Below are positions 32,294-41,198 of a stretch of 64,000 nt of DNA, one piece after another (position 1 is the stretch's first letter; each line of letters starts with the position of its first letter). The stretch is taken from contig NZ_JAEMUX010000007.1 in the NCBI RefSeq assembly GCF_016598475.1, forward strand, positions 62,001 through 126,000, in the 5' to 3' direction. Origin of the DNA: Streptomyces adelaidensis (GTDB taxonomy: Bacteria > Actinomycetota > Actinomycetes > Streptomycetales > Streptomycetaceae). Position numbers and translations under genes: made by a program. The notes under the pieces were generated by a model that made no database searches, was not told the origin of the DNA, and saw nothing but the letters and a program-made list of their open reading frames with translations.

Positions 32294-34012
32294 TTGCCCA
32301 CCCCGCTCGACCACGAGTTCGTCCGGTCGGCGGCCCGCGCCGCCGACCGGCTGGCCGCCCTGCTCGCGGCCCGCCCCGACGAGGAACCCGCCGGTGTGCC
32401 GCACCGCGGCCTGGCGCGGCGGGTGAAGACCCTGGTCGCGGCATACCGTTCCCCGGACTCGGCGCTGCACGGAAGTGGGCGGGCCGTCGCCGCCGCGATG
32501 ACCCACCTGGGCGCCCTCAGGGCCGCGCAGACCCCCACCGGCCTCTTCGCCGGCGGCGACAACGTGCAGTCACCGCCGGACTCCGCGTTCACCCTCAACG
32601 ACGTGTGCGACGCGCACGTCCTCGCCGCCGGCGCGGGGCCGGAACTGCGCGACGTCACGGCCGCCCTCGCCGAGATCGCCGGCGCCGCCACCGGCAGCCT
32701 CCTGACGGGCGGGGTGCACACCCCGAACCACCGCTGGGAGCTGTGCGCGGCGCTGGCCCGGCTGCACCGGTCGTTCCCGGACGACCGGCTGCTCGACCGC
32801 GTCGAGGAGTGGCTCGCCGAGGGCGTCGACATCGACGCGGACGGCCTGTACTCGGAACGCAGCGCCAACTACGCGGCCCATGTGTCCAACCCGTCGCTGC
32901 TGCTCCTGGCCGAAGTGCTCGGCCGCGCCGACCTGCTGTACGCCGTCGAACGCAATCTCGCCACGACCCTGGACCTGATCAGGCCGGACGGCACGGTGGA
33001 GACCGTCCATTCGCGACGGCAGGACCAGAACCGCCCGTTCCCGCTGGCGCCCTACCTGCCGCACTACCGGCTGCTCGCGATCCGCACCGGCCGGGGCGAC
33101 TTCGCCCGGGTGGCGCGGCTGGCGGCCGCCGGCGGTATCGACGACCCCGGCCTGCTCGCCGAGACCCTCCTCACCCCGGACCTGTGCCGCGCCCTGCCGG
33201 CCCCGACTGCGGAGCCCCTTCCGCGCGACCGGTACCTCACCACCGCACGCCTCGCCGCACGCGCCTCGGCCACCGCGCACACGGTGGTGTACGGCGGCTC
33301 CGACGTGCCCGGGCACCGGCGCATCCGCTCGGGCCTCGCCTGCAACCCCACCTTCCTGCGCCTGTTCGCCGGCGACGCCGTCCTCGAAGCGGTCCGTCTC
33401 TCGCGGGGATTCTTCGACCTGGGCCCGTTCCGCGCCGCCGACATGCAGCAGCTTGCCGACAACCGGTACCTGCTCGCCGAGACCCTCACGGCCGCCTACT
33501 ACCAACCGCTCCCGACGGACCAGCGCCGGAACGACGGCGTCTACCGGATGGCGGACGAGGGACGCTTCTCGGCCGCGATGGCCTTCCCGGACCGGCCTCG
33601 GGACGAGGTCTCACACACGACCCGCGTCGAGGTGGACCTGCGGGAAGACGGGGCCGACCTGCGGATCGACATCAGCGGACCACGGGCGCCCTGGGCCCTC
33701 GAACTGACCTTCCGGCCGGGCGGCGTGTCAGAGGGCGCCGTACCGTTCGGCGACGGACGCTGGTGCCTGACGACCGGGCCGATGACCTACCGGGTCGGTG
33801 ACGACGAGATCCAGGTCAGGGCCGACATCGAGGCAGGCGAACCACTTGCCGGGCCGGACCGGAGCGAGGTACTGCGGTACGACCCGGGTCAGGACTACAC
33901 CGTGGGGGGAGGCACCGATGCGACGACCGGGAACCGTGTCTACATCGGTGGACTGGGCCCGCACACACTGACCGTCGCACTGCGCGCGCGCCGGCCCGCA
34001 CCCGTCGTGTGA
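32294..34012 (+). CDS. Probable toroid-fold polysaccharide-active enzyme (heparinase II/III-like)
   Basis: A 572-residue cytoplasmic protein (no signal peptide) following the sugar importer genes by two bases. The first two-thirds are helical with GVHTPNHRWELCAALARL (near 140) and DGLYSERSANYAAHVSN (near 187), resembling alpha/alpha-toroid lyases (heparinase II/III type). The C-terminal third is beta-rich (EVDLREDGADLRIDISG), as in the lyase C-terminal sandwich. TTG at 32294 is the start because AAGGA lies about six bases upstream. Its operon position suggests it degrades an imported uronic- or amino-sugar oligosaccharide. Assignment is by pattern, not by a diagnostic motif. Confidence 0.55.
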   Translation: MPTPLDHEFVRSAARAADRLAALLAARPDEEPAGVPHRGLARRVKTLVAAYRSPDSALHGSGRAVAAAMTHLGALRAAQTPTGLFAGGDNVQSPPDSAFTLNDVCDAHVLAAGAGPELRDVTAALAEIAGAATGSLLTGGVHTPNHRWELCAALARLHRSFPDDRLLDRVEEWLAEGVDIDADGLYSERSANYAAHVSNPSLLLLAEVLGRADLLYAVERNLATTLDLIRPDGTVETVHSRRQDQNRPFPLAPYLPHYRLLAIRTGRGDFARVARLAAAGGIDDPGLLAETLLTPDLCRALPAPTAEPLPRDRYLTTARLAARASATAHTVVYGGSDVPGHRRIRSGLACNPTFLRLFAGDAVLEAVRLSRGFFDLGPFRAADMQQLADNRYLLAETLTAAYYQPLPTDQRRNDGVYRMADEGRFSAAMAFPDRPRDEVSHTTRVEVDLREDGADLRIDISGPRAPWALELTFRPGGVSEGAVPFGDGRWCLTTGPMTYRVGDDEIQVRADIEAGEPLAGPDRSEVLRYDPGQDYTVGGGTDATTGNRVYIGGLGPHTLTVALRARRPAPVV

Positions 34013-34060
34013 TCCGGCGAACCACGCCATGGCCACCCCAGGCATGAAGGGCTGATCCCC

Positions 34061-34289
34061 GTGCGCCTCACGCATCGGCGCGGCCCCCTGCACGACCTGC
34101 CCGCCACCCCTGAGGCGTACGACGAGGTCCTCGCCGCGGTCACCGAGGAGGCCCTCGCCCGGCTCATGCCCGAGGGCAACCTCGAACACCCCGACTGCGC
34201 CGACGACATCGGCGACACCTCCCTCGGCATCACCTCGCTGCCGGCCCTCGCCCGGCAGCGCACGAAGGACCCGCGCCTGCCGGAGGCCG
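34061..34289 (+). pseudogene. 5' remnant of a gene, truncated at its 3' end
   Basis: A GTG-started frame with strong coding bias runs about 76 codons (helical, TPEAYDEVLAAVTEEALARL). It then meets the end of the oppositely transcribed P-loop kinase gene at 34290. The frame stays open to 34555, but beyond about 34290 it is only an antisense shadow with low-complexity R/P sequence. It follows the sugar operon by about 50 bases, so a further operon gene probably lost its 3' part through deletion or recombination with the kinase gene end. The original function is unrecognised. Confidence 0.6.
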
Positions 34290-34943
34290 TCAGTGTTCTC
34301 CACCCGGCATCGCGGCCGCCGGCACCACGAGATCCGCGTGGTGCCGGGTCGCCGCCACCAGGTCGGCGTTGCGCTGGTCCGTGCCCAGGACCCAGGCGAC
34401 CGCCTCGTCATGGCCCTTGCCGAACTCCTCGTGGCGGGCGACGAGCCGGCGTACGCGTTCGGTCTCGTCGAGGTCGCAGAACCAGACCTCGTCGAGACGC
34501 GACCGCACGCGGGTCCAGTCGCCGTGCTCCAGCAGGAGGTAGTTCCCCTCGGTGACGACCAGCCGGGCAGCCGGCGGCACCGGGATCGAACCGGCGATCG
34601 GCTGCTCCAGGGTCCGCTCGAAACCCGGCGCGTAGACGAGGTCGTCCACGTCACGGCGGAGCCTCTCCAGCAGCGCCGCGTAGCCCACCGCGTCGAACGT
34701 GTCGGGCGCGCCCTTGCGGTGCCGGCGGCCGAGCCGCACCAGTTCGACATCGGCGAGATGGAAGCCGTCCATGGGGACGTGCGCGACCCATGGCTCACCG
34801 TCGCCGTTGAGCGCGCGCGTCAACCGCTCGGCCAGCGTGGTCTTCCCCGCGCCGGGGCTGCCGGTGACACCGAGCAGCACCCGGCGGCCGGGGCGGGCGA
34901 GGGACGCGGCCCGCTCCAGCAGGTCGTCGAAGGTCAGGGGCAT
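34290..34943 (-). CDS. P-loop nucleoside/nucleotide kinase-like protein
   Basis: A 217-residue cytoplasmic P-loop kinase of the uridine kinase / phosphoribulokinase-like group. Walker A is GSPGAGKTT (28-36). HVPMDGFHL (near 55) is the lid/acidic motif seen in actinobacterial 'nucleoside/nucleotide kinase family' proteins. VVTEGNYLLL (near 130) matches the Walker B-like strand of this family. It phosphorylates a small hydroxylated substrate that cannot be identified here. The ATG at 34943 gives the family length. It is a single gene, divergent from the ANTAR-GAF regulator, and its 3' end abuts the truncated remnant. Confidence 0.85.
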   Translation of the reverse strand: MPLTFDDLLERAASLARPGRRVLLGVTGSPGAGKTTLAERLTRALNGDGEPWVAHVPMDGFHLADVELVRLGRRHRKGAPDTFDAVGYAALLERLRRDVDDLVYAPGFERTLEQPIAGSIPVPPAARLVVTEGNYLLLEHGDWTRVRSRLDEVWFCDLDETERVRRLVARHEEFGKGHDEAVAWVLGTDQRNADLVAATRHHADLVVPAAAMPGGEH

Positions 34944-35037
34944 GCGGACGACGGTAGACCGGATTCCGCGTACTCGGGCCTGGACCGGGCAGACGAGCCC
35001 TGCTGCCGGTCGGAACGAGGAGAGCGGGAGGTGCCGG

Positions 35038-35916
35038 ATGCGCGAGGAGTCCTGGTCGGAGCCGGACCACGACGGCGACGCGACACGGGAGGAACTGGCG
35101 CGGCTGCGCGCGGAGGTGCGGCAACTGCGCGCCCGGACGGCGGGCCGGCCGCTGGTCGCCCAGGCCCAGGGCATGCTGCGGGAACGGTACGCACTGCCGG
35201 ACGCGGAGACCGCGTTCGCGCTGCTCCAGCGGGCCTCGCAGCAGCACAACGTCAAGCTGCGCACCCTGGCCGGGGCCGCCGTGAGCGCGCCGCGACCGGA
35301 CGGACGCGACGCGCTGTGGTTCCCCGGCCGGGCCCGGCACGCGGAGCCGCCCCTCAGCTTCGAGGAGGCACGTGGCCGTCGCGTCGGACGGGGCAACCGG
35401 AGCGAGGTTCTCGACGCCGTGCTCAGCCAGGCCCTCGCCGTCGTCGGCACCGACATGGGCAACGTCCAGATCGCCGACCGCGCCGAGGGCGGACTGCGCA
35501 TCGAACGGCACACGGGACATACCGTGGACTTCGTCGACTTCTTCGCCCACGTCGGTGAGGACGGCACCGCGTGCGCGCTGGCCGCGCGGAACGTCGCCCA
35601 GGTGACCGTCCAGGACGTGGCGACCCATCCGGTGTTCGCCGAGGACGCCCGCTCGGCGATCCTGGAAGCGGGCAGCCGCGCCTGCCACAGCGTGCCGCTG
35701 ACCACCGCCTCCGGGACCTGCGTGGGCATGGTCTCGGCCCATCTCGAAGACCCGGCCGAGGAACTGACACCCGCTCAGATCAAGGCGCTGACCGTCGTGG
35801 GAGCCGAGGCCGGCGAGTGGCTGTCCTGGTACGACCGGACGGTGGTCCTGGACGCCCTGGAACACCTGCACACCCTCGGCCGCGCCCACGGCGGCAGCCG
35901 CGTCAGCCGCCGCTGA
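35038..35916 (+). CDS. ANTAR and GAF domain regulator
   Basis: A 292-residue cytoplasmic protein. The N-terminal part has a short coiled coil (ATREELARLRAEVRQLRAR) followed by an ANTAR-like RNA-binding helix bundle (about 38-85, QAQGMLRERYALPDAETAFALLQRAS). The C-terminal GAF domain spans about 115-265 (VLSQALAVVGTDMGNVQI, CHSVPLTT, GMVSAHLEDP). The usual order is GAF then ANTAR, so this one is inverted. ANTAR proteins antiterminate target RNAs in response to a sensed signal. GGGAGG six bases upstream sets the ATG. Its final codons are duplicated by an exact 43-bp tandem repeat. Confidence 0.85.
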   Translation: MREESWSEPDHDGDATREELARLRAEVRQLRARTAGRPLVAQAQGMLRERYALPDAETAFALLQRASQQHNVKLRTLAGAAVSAPRPDGRDALWFPGRARHAEPPLSFEEARGRRVGRGNRSEVLDAVLSQALAVVGTDMGNVQIADRAEGGLRIERHTGHTVDFVDFFAHVGEDGTACALAARNVAQVTVQDVATHPVFAEDARSAILEAGSRACHSVPLTTASGTCVGMVSAHLEDPAEELTPAQIKALTVVGAEAGEWLSWYDRTVVLDALEHLHTLGRAHGGSRVSRR

Positions 35917-35966
35917 CCCGCCTCGCGCCCACGGCGGCAGCCGCGTCAGCCGCCGCTGACCCGCCT
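35881..35966. repeat. Exact 43-bp tandem duplication across the ANTAR-GAF stop codon
   Basis: The 43 bases at 35881-35923 are repeated exactly at 35924-35966, directly adjacent. The unit carries the last 11 codons and the TGA stop plus seven bases beyond. Because 43 is not a multiple of three, the second copy lies entirely after the first stop and does not change the protein. Perfect identity implies a recent event. Confidence 0.95.
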
Positions 35967-35997
35967 GCCCGCCCCGAGCCGCCGTTCGGTCATCGGG

Positions 35998-37293
<1,296 letters not shown>

Positions 37294-37314
37294 TCAAGTA
37301 GCCAAGTGGGAAGG

Positions 37315-37330
37315 CGAGTTGACCAACTCG
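37315..37330. promoter_or_regulatory. Short inverted repeat upstream of the serine hydrolase
   Basis: CGAGTT (37315-37320) and AACTCG (37325-37330) form a perfect inverted repeat with a 4-base spacer. It lies in the 197-base gap between the TerD-CAP gene end and the serine hydrolase start, in a locally AT-richer stretch. It could be an operator or a weak hairpin for the upstream gene's transcript end. Confidence 0.35.
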
Positions 37331-37358
37331 AAAGAGGGAGAGTCCGGCCGGCCCGGTT

Positions 37359-38690
37359 TCAGCCGCCGAAGAGCTGCGTCCAGTACGTGCCGGCCGCGCC
37401 GCCTCCGGCGAAGCCGATACCTATACGGGTGAAGGTGGGTTTGAGGATGTTCGCGCGATGCCCGGGGCTGTTCATCCAGCCCCGCACGACCTCGGCGGCG
37501 GACCGTTGGCCGCACGCGATGTTCTCCCCGATGGACCGCCGGGTGGAACCGGCCGCCGCCGCGCGGTGCCACGGCTCCCTGCCGTCGGGCGAGGTGTGCG
37601 CGTAGAAGTCCCGCGCGACCATGTCCGCGCTGTGCGCCTGGGCGGCGTCGGTGAGCGGAGCGTCGGGGGAGAGCGGGGGCAGACCGGCGGCGGTTCGCTC
37701 GGCATTGGTGAGGGCGATGACCTCCGCCGCCGTACGTGCCAGGCCGGACCGGCTGAAGGGCTGCGCCCACAGTGCCGTCCAGAACAGCGTGCCCGAGCGC
37801 CGGCCGGTGACGTACGCCAGACCGGCCTCGCTGTACGCGGGCTCGTGCAGCGTCTGTCTGGCCCGCTCGTCGGAGAGGCAGTACTCCACGAACTCGGCGG
37901 GTGTGCGGGGGCCCGAGACGAGGTGCTCGCCGATGGTCAGATAGGCGTAGCCGCGAGCGGTGACCTGCTGGTGGACGGAGAGACCGTCCGCGCCTTCCGA
38001 CGCCAGTCGGCCCTGGGCGGCCATCGCGGCGGCGTGGGCTCGGGCGGCAGCCGTGAGTCGGTGGTCGAGGGAGATCGGTGGGGAACCTGCTGAGGCGCGG
38101 GTGGAGTTGATCAGGCGGAGGCAGCCGTCCGGGTCCGTGGGTACCGTGCGGGCCGGTGGGGGTTGATCGCGCGGTCCCCCGCGCCCCTCGCGGGGCGCCG
38201 GTGGCGGTGCTTCCTCGATCACGTCCACGCCGAAGTCCCTCGCGACTCCCGCCAGTCCGTCCGCGTAGCCCTGTCCCAGCGCCCGGAGCTTCCAGCCGGG
38301 GCCTCGGCGGTAGAGCTCCGCGAGCAGCAGTACGGTCTCCCGCTGGGGTCTCGCCGGTGTGAAGCGGGCGATGAGCCGGCCGTCGGCTCCCGTGACCCGC
38401 ATCGTGGGTGCGGGCAGGTTGCCCAGCGGTGTGCCGGGGGTGGCCGGACTGACGGCCACGGTGAGACGGCTCGCCCCGGCGCGCAGCCCGGCCGGGTCGA
38501 CCGTCAGTGCCTGGCCGTCGAGGCCGGCGCCCGGGGCGGTCGGCTGGTTGAAGAAGACGAAGTCGGCGTCGCCGCGGACCTTGCCGGTGTCGTCGGTGAT
38601 GAGGGCGGAGACGTCGAAGGGGCCCGGCACCCTGATCGTCAGGATGCCGCCCGGCAGGGGGACATTGCCCCCTGGTACCAGCTCGCTCAT
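37359..38690 (-). CDS. TerD-domain protein fused to two CAP (SCP) domains
   Basis: A 443-residue fusion. Residues about 1-150 form a TerD/CABP-type domain (LVPGGNVPLPGG start, VSALITDDTGKVRGDADFVFFNQP acidic Ca-binding-type pattern, and LLLAELYRRGPGWKLRALGQGYADGL). A proline-rich linker (about 158-178) leads to two CAP domains: one at about 185-312 (TRASAGSPPISLDHRLTAAARAHA) and one at about 325-443 (TNAERTAAGLPPLSPDAPL, RSIGENIACGQ, GHRANILKPTFTRIGIGF). TerD is normally cytoplasmic and CAP secreted, and no signal peptide is present, so the location is puzzling. A tellurite- or stress-linked role is plausible but unproven. Confidence 0.88.
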   Translation of the reverse strand: MSELVPGGNVPLPGGILTIRVPGPFDVSALITDDTGKVRGDADFVFFNQPTAPGAGLDGQALTVDPAGLRAGASRLTVAVSPATPGTPLGNLPAPTMRVTGADGRLIARFTPARPQRETVLLLAELYRRGPGWKLRALGQGYADGLAGVARDFGVDVIEEAPPPAPREGRGGPRDQPPPARTVPTDPDGCLRLINSTRASAGSPPISLDHRLTAAARAHAAAMAAQGRLASEGADGLSVHQQVTARGYAYLTIGEHLVSGPRTPAEFVEYCLSDERARQTLHEPAYSEAGLAYVTGRRSGTLFWTALWAQPFSRSGLARTAAEVIALTNAERTAAGLPPLSPDAPLTDAAQAHSADMVARDFYAHTSPDGREPWHRAAAAGSTRRSIGENIACGQRSAAEVVRGWMNSPGHRANILKPTFTRIGIGFAGGGAAGTYWTQLFGG

Positions 38691-38730
38691 CGGTGCCGTC
38701 CGTCGCAGTGACCGTCAGCCCGACAACGTC

Positions 38731-39048
38731 TCACCCCCGCAGGGCGGTTCCCGTACCCTCCTGGCGCTCGGCGGCCAGGGAGTCCTGACGGCCGGTGCGC
38801 ATCGACTTCAGGGCGAGCAGCAGGACGCCGATGTCGTCGAGGTAGACCGGGTCCGGTACGAGGTCGGTCGGGAGGACGAGATAGAGGACAGCGCCCCAGA
38901 AGACCCACTTGGGGCCGGTGGGCAGGCCCGCCCGACGCAGTTCACGGCGGGTGCGTACCAGTCGCAGGAGCAGCCAGACGGCCACGCCGAGGACGGCGGC
39001 CGCGACCAGCGCGATCGCGACGATCACACCCCATGTCCAGGAATCCAT
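38731..39048 (-). CDS. YkvA-type DUF1232 membrane protein
   Basis: A 105-residue small membrane protein. One N-terminal transmembrane helix (about 6-30, rich in V, A and L) is followed by a second hydrophobic stretch that contains LPTDLVPDPVYLDDIGVLLLAL, the DUF1232 (YkvA) signature with its conserved P-x-D-L-(I/V)-P-D. Function unknown. Transcribed with the TerD-CAP gene on the minus strand, with about 40 bases between, so the two may form a small stress-associated unit. Confidence 0.85.
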   Translation of the reverse strand: MDSWTWGVIVAIALVAAAVLGVAVWLLLRLVRTRRELRRAGLPTGPKWVFWGAVLYLVLPTDLVPDPVYLDDIGVLLLALKSMRTGRQDSLAAERQEGTGTALRG

Positions 39049-39153
39049 CGGTCCCGCCCCTCACTCGCGCCGTGCGGTGCGCCCGGCTGCTGCCTGTCCA
39101 TCGTCTTCCCTGTGGAGGCGCCGTCTACCGCGGCGCGCGGGGGCAAGGGGACT

Positions 39154-39537
39154 TCAGTTCGAGGCGCGGGCGAGGTTGTGGTCGACGAGGGCCTGGCTGA
39201 CGGCACGGATGCTGCGGGCCATGTGGCTCAGCTGCATGACCTCGGCGGCGTACATCTTGATCGTGTGCTCGATGACCGACTCGGACATACCGAGGCTGGG
39301 CAGCTCGGAGCGGGCGGTCTGCAGGGCGGTGCGGGCCACCCGGATCTCGTGCTGGACCTGGATCTGCGCGTGCCGGGCGAGCAGGACGGGGTGGCGCATC
39401 ATCGCCGGGTAGCTGCCGTAGCGGGCCGGCACCAGCTCGCGCAGCCACTTGGCCGCTGACCGCTCCCAGTCGTAACTGCCGGGGGTCTTGACCTGACACG
39501 GCCAGTCCGTGCGGATCGGCGAGGAGGTGAGGGCCAT
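39154..39537 (-). CDS. Hypothetical cytoplasmic protein (127 aa)
   Basis: A helical 127-residue protein with strong coding bias and a conserved-looking core (YPAMMRHPVLLARHAQIQVQHEIRVARTAL). No known domain or membrane segment is recognised. The ATG at 39537 follows GGAG eight bases upstream. It lies between the YkvA gene and the RpiR regulator on the same strand, downstream of an unusually AT-rich promoter-like stretch. The AT-rich stretch suggests regulated expression. No function is proposed. Confidence 0.65.
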   Translation of the reverse strand: MALTSSPIRTDWPCQVKTPGSYDWERSAAKWLRELVPARYGSYPAMMRHPVLLARHAQIQVQHEIRVARTALQTARSELPSLGMSESVIEHTIKMYAAEVMQLSHMARSIRAVSQALVDHNLARASN

Positions 39538-39629
39538 GTTCAACGCTCCGGTCTTGCATCGAAGCCTGGTCCAGCGGGTGTGGAGTCTGGGCGGCCCCGG
39601 TCCAGGCACCGGGTCACGATCCGCGAGCA

Positions 39630-39677
39630 GTATTTATATATACCGATGAGTATGCAAGAACATGAAAAAATTCATGT
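39630..39677 (-). promoter_or_regulatory. AT-rich promoter-like island with inverted repeat
   Basis: In a GC-rich genome, 39630-39677 is strikingly AT-rich: TATTTATATATA at 39631-39642, and an inverted repeat ACATGAA (39660-39666), four A bases, TTCATGT (39671-39677). On the minus strand a weak -35-like TTGCAT (complement of 39652-39657) and AATACT-like -10 precede the 39537 gene. The palindrome would sit upstream of that promoter as an activator or repressor site. It could also form a weak terminator for the RpiR gene. Confidence 0.55.
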
Positions 39678-39686
39678 CGTGAGACG

Positions 39687-40610
39687 TCACTCCTTCAGAA
39701 AGAACTGATGCTGCTCCGAGACCTGCTCGTACGCCTCCAGGCGGGCCTGGGTCCGCTCGGGGTCCGCGTCGGTCATGGCCTGGAGCAGTGCGGAGGACAT
39801 CACCACGGGGGCGGCGTAGGAGTCGAAGACGAGGCGGGAGCCGGTGCCGGTGGCGAAGACGGCGTCGGCCTCGTCCGCGAGCGGCCCGAGCCCCAGGTCG
39901 GTGACCAGGGCCACCTTCAGTCCGGCGCCGTGGGCGACCCGCAGCGCGGTCAGCGTCTCCTGCGCGTGCCGGGGCATGGAGAACGCCACCACCCAGGTGC
40001 CGCCCGCCTCCCGGGACTGCAGCAGCGCGTCGTAGGCGACCGTGCCGCCCTTGGTCACCAGCCGGACGTCGGGGTGGATACGGCGGGCGGCGTAGGCGAA
40101 GTACTCGGCGAGCGCGCCGGAGATCCTGAGGCCGAGGACGGTCAGCGGCGCCGAGTGGGACAGGGCGCGGCCGACCCGGATCACCTCGTCGGGGTCGGCG
40201 AAGTCGCGCCGCAGGTTCTCCAGATTCTCGATCTCGGCGTCCACGGCGGCCTGGAGCTCATTGCTGCGGTCCGCCGCCACGGCGCCCGGCGCGCCGCCCA
40301 GGGTGGCGAGCGCGATGGACTGGAGCTGTTCGCGCAGTGCGGGGTAGCCGCTGAAGCCGACGGCCGCGGCGAACCGGGTCACCGAGGGCTGGCTCACGCC
40401 GACGCGCTCCGCGAGGTCCGTGATCGACAGGAACGCCGCCTCGGTGATGTGCTCGATGAGGTACTGCGCGATCCGCCGCTGCCCGGGGGAGAGCCGGGGG
40501 CCGTCGAACAGTTCCCTGAGCCGGGACGTGGGCGACTGCTCGGTCTCCGGGGCGGTCCGTCCGGACGTGATCGCTGATGCCTGCGCACGTGTCTGCTGCG
40601 GCGATGGCAC
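39687..40610 (-). CDS. RpiR/MurR family transcriptional regulator
   Basis: A 307-residue regulator with an N-terminal RpiR HTH (about 28-105, with RRIAQYLIEHITEAAFLSITDLAERVGVSQPSVTRFAAAVG). A SIS sugar-isomerase-type sensor domain covers about 130-265 (AFSMPRHAQETLTALRVAHGAGLKVALVTD), which binds phosphosugars. The GTG at 40610 is preferred over the longer GTG at 40640 because AAGGAGG lies five to six bases upstream. It probably controls amino-sugar or pentose metabolism, but no adjacent metabolic gene identifies the target; the GlcNAc-type kinase is 12 kb away. Confidence 0.9.
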   Translation of the reverse strand: MPSPQQTRAQASAITSGRTAPETEQSPTSRLRELFDGPRLSPGQRRIAQYLIEHITEAAFLSITDLAERVGVSQPSVTRFAAAVGFSGYPALREQLQSIALATLGGAPGAVAADRSNELQAAVDAEIENLENLRRDFADPDEVIRVGRALSHSAPLTVLGLRISGALAEYFAYAARRIHPDVRLVTKGGTVAYDALLQSREAGGTWVVAFSMPRHAQETLTALRVAHGAGLKVALVTDLGLGPLADEADAVFATGTGSRLVFDSYAAPVVMSSALLQAMTDADPERTQARLEAYEQVSEQHQFFLKE

Positions 40611-40811
40611 GCGCGCGCCTCCTTCGTCTCCCACGACCACTCAACATAGCCCACGGCCCGTGCCGTCCCGGGCGGATGGGGTCACGCGCTCCGGGCCCGC
40701 CCGGCCGGCTTCAGCCGCCGCGGATCTCCTCGCGCGCGACCTGCGAGAACCCCGTTTCGGGCCCACCATGGGGGTACCCGCACCCTGTCGTCCACACCAG
40801 GGAGAAGGACC

Positions 40812-41198
40812 GTGATCCTGCCCAGTCTGCCCGTGTCCCAGGTCGAGGTCGTGGTCTGCGACTGCTCCGCCCAGGACGCCGAACGCGTCTTCGCCTGCCT
40901 GTGCGCCCACTTCGAGTCGGACCGGCATCCAGCCGACCCGCCCCACGAGACCGGCACCGACCGCCCCACCATGTGGACCGGCACGTACGACACCGCCGCG
41001 GTCCCCACCGACACCGAGGAACACCACCGACCGCTGTCCGCGCCCGTCACGGTCGACGTACAGGGCAGCCCGCCCGCCGTACGGCTGCTGCGGGAGGCCC
41101 TGGAGGAGACCTACACCGTCCACCAGGTCGGCGTGGAGGCCGGTGACCAGGAGGTGCAGCTCCAGCTGCGGGTCGAGGAGCCGCGGGGACGCCACTGA
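40812..41198 (+). CDS. Hypothetical protein coupled to a DUF1206 gene (128 aa)
   Basis: A 128-residue soluble protein with a beta-alpha pattern (LPVSQVEVVVCDCS at the start, VTVDVQGSPPAVRLLREALEETYTV near the end). The stop overlaps the ATG of the DUF1206 gene by one base, so the two are translationally coupled and probably act together at the membrane. No recognised domain. GTG start with GGAGAAGG upstream. A 200-base promoter gap separates it from the divergent RpiR gene. Confidence 0.7.
   Translation: MILPSLPVSQVEVVVCDCSAQDAERVFACLCAHFESDRHPADPPHETGTDRPTMWTGTYDTAAVPTDTEEHHRPLSAPVTVDVQGSPPAVRLLREALEETYTVHQVGVEAGDQEVQLQLRVEEPRGRH

Noticed and set aside
34290..34555. Extension of the truncated remnant frame to 34555
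   Set aside because: Beyond about 34290 the sequence is Arg/Pro-rich antisense of the P-loop kinase gene, so it is not credible coding sequence.
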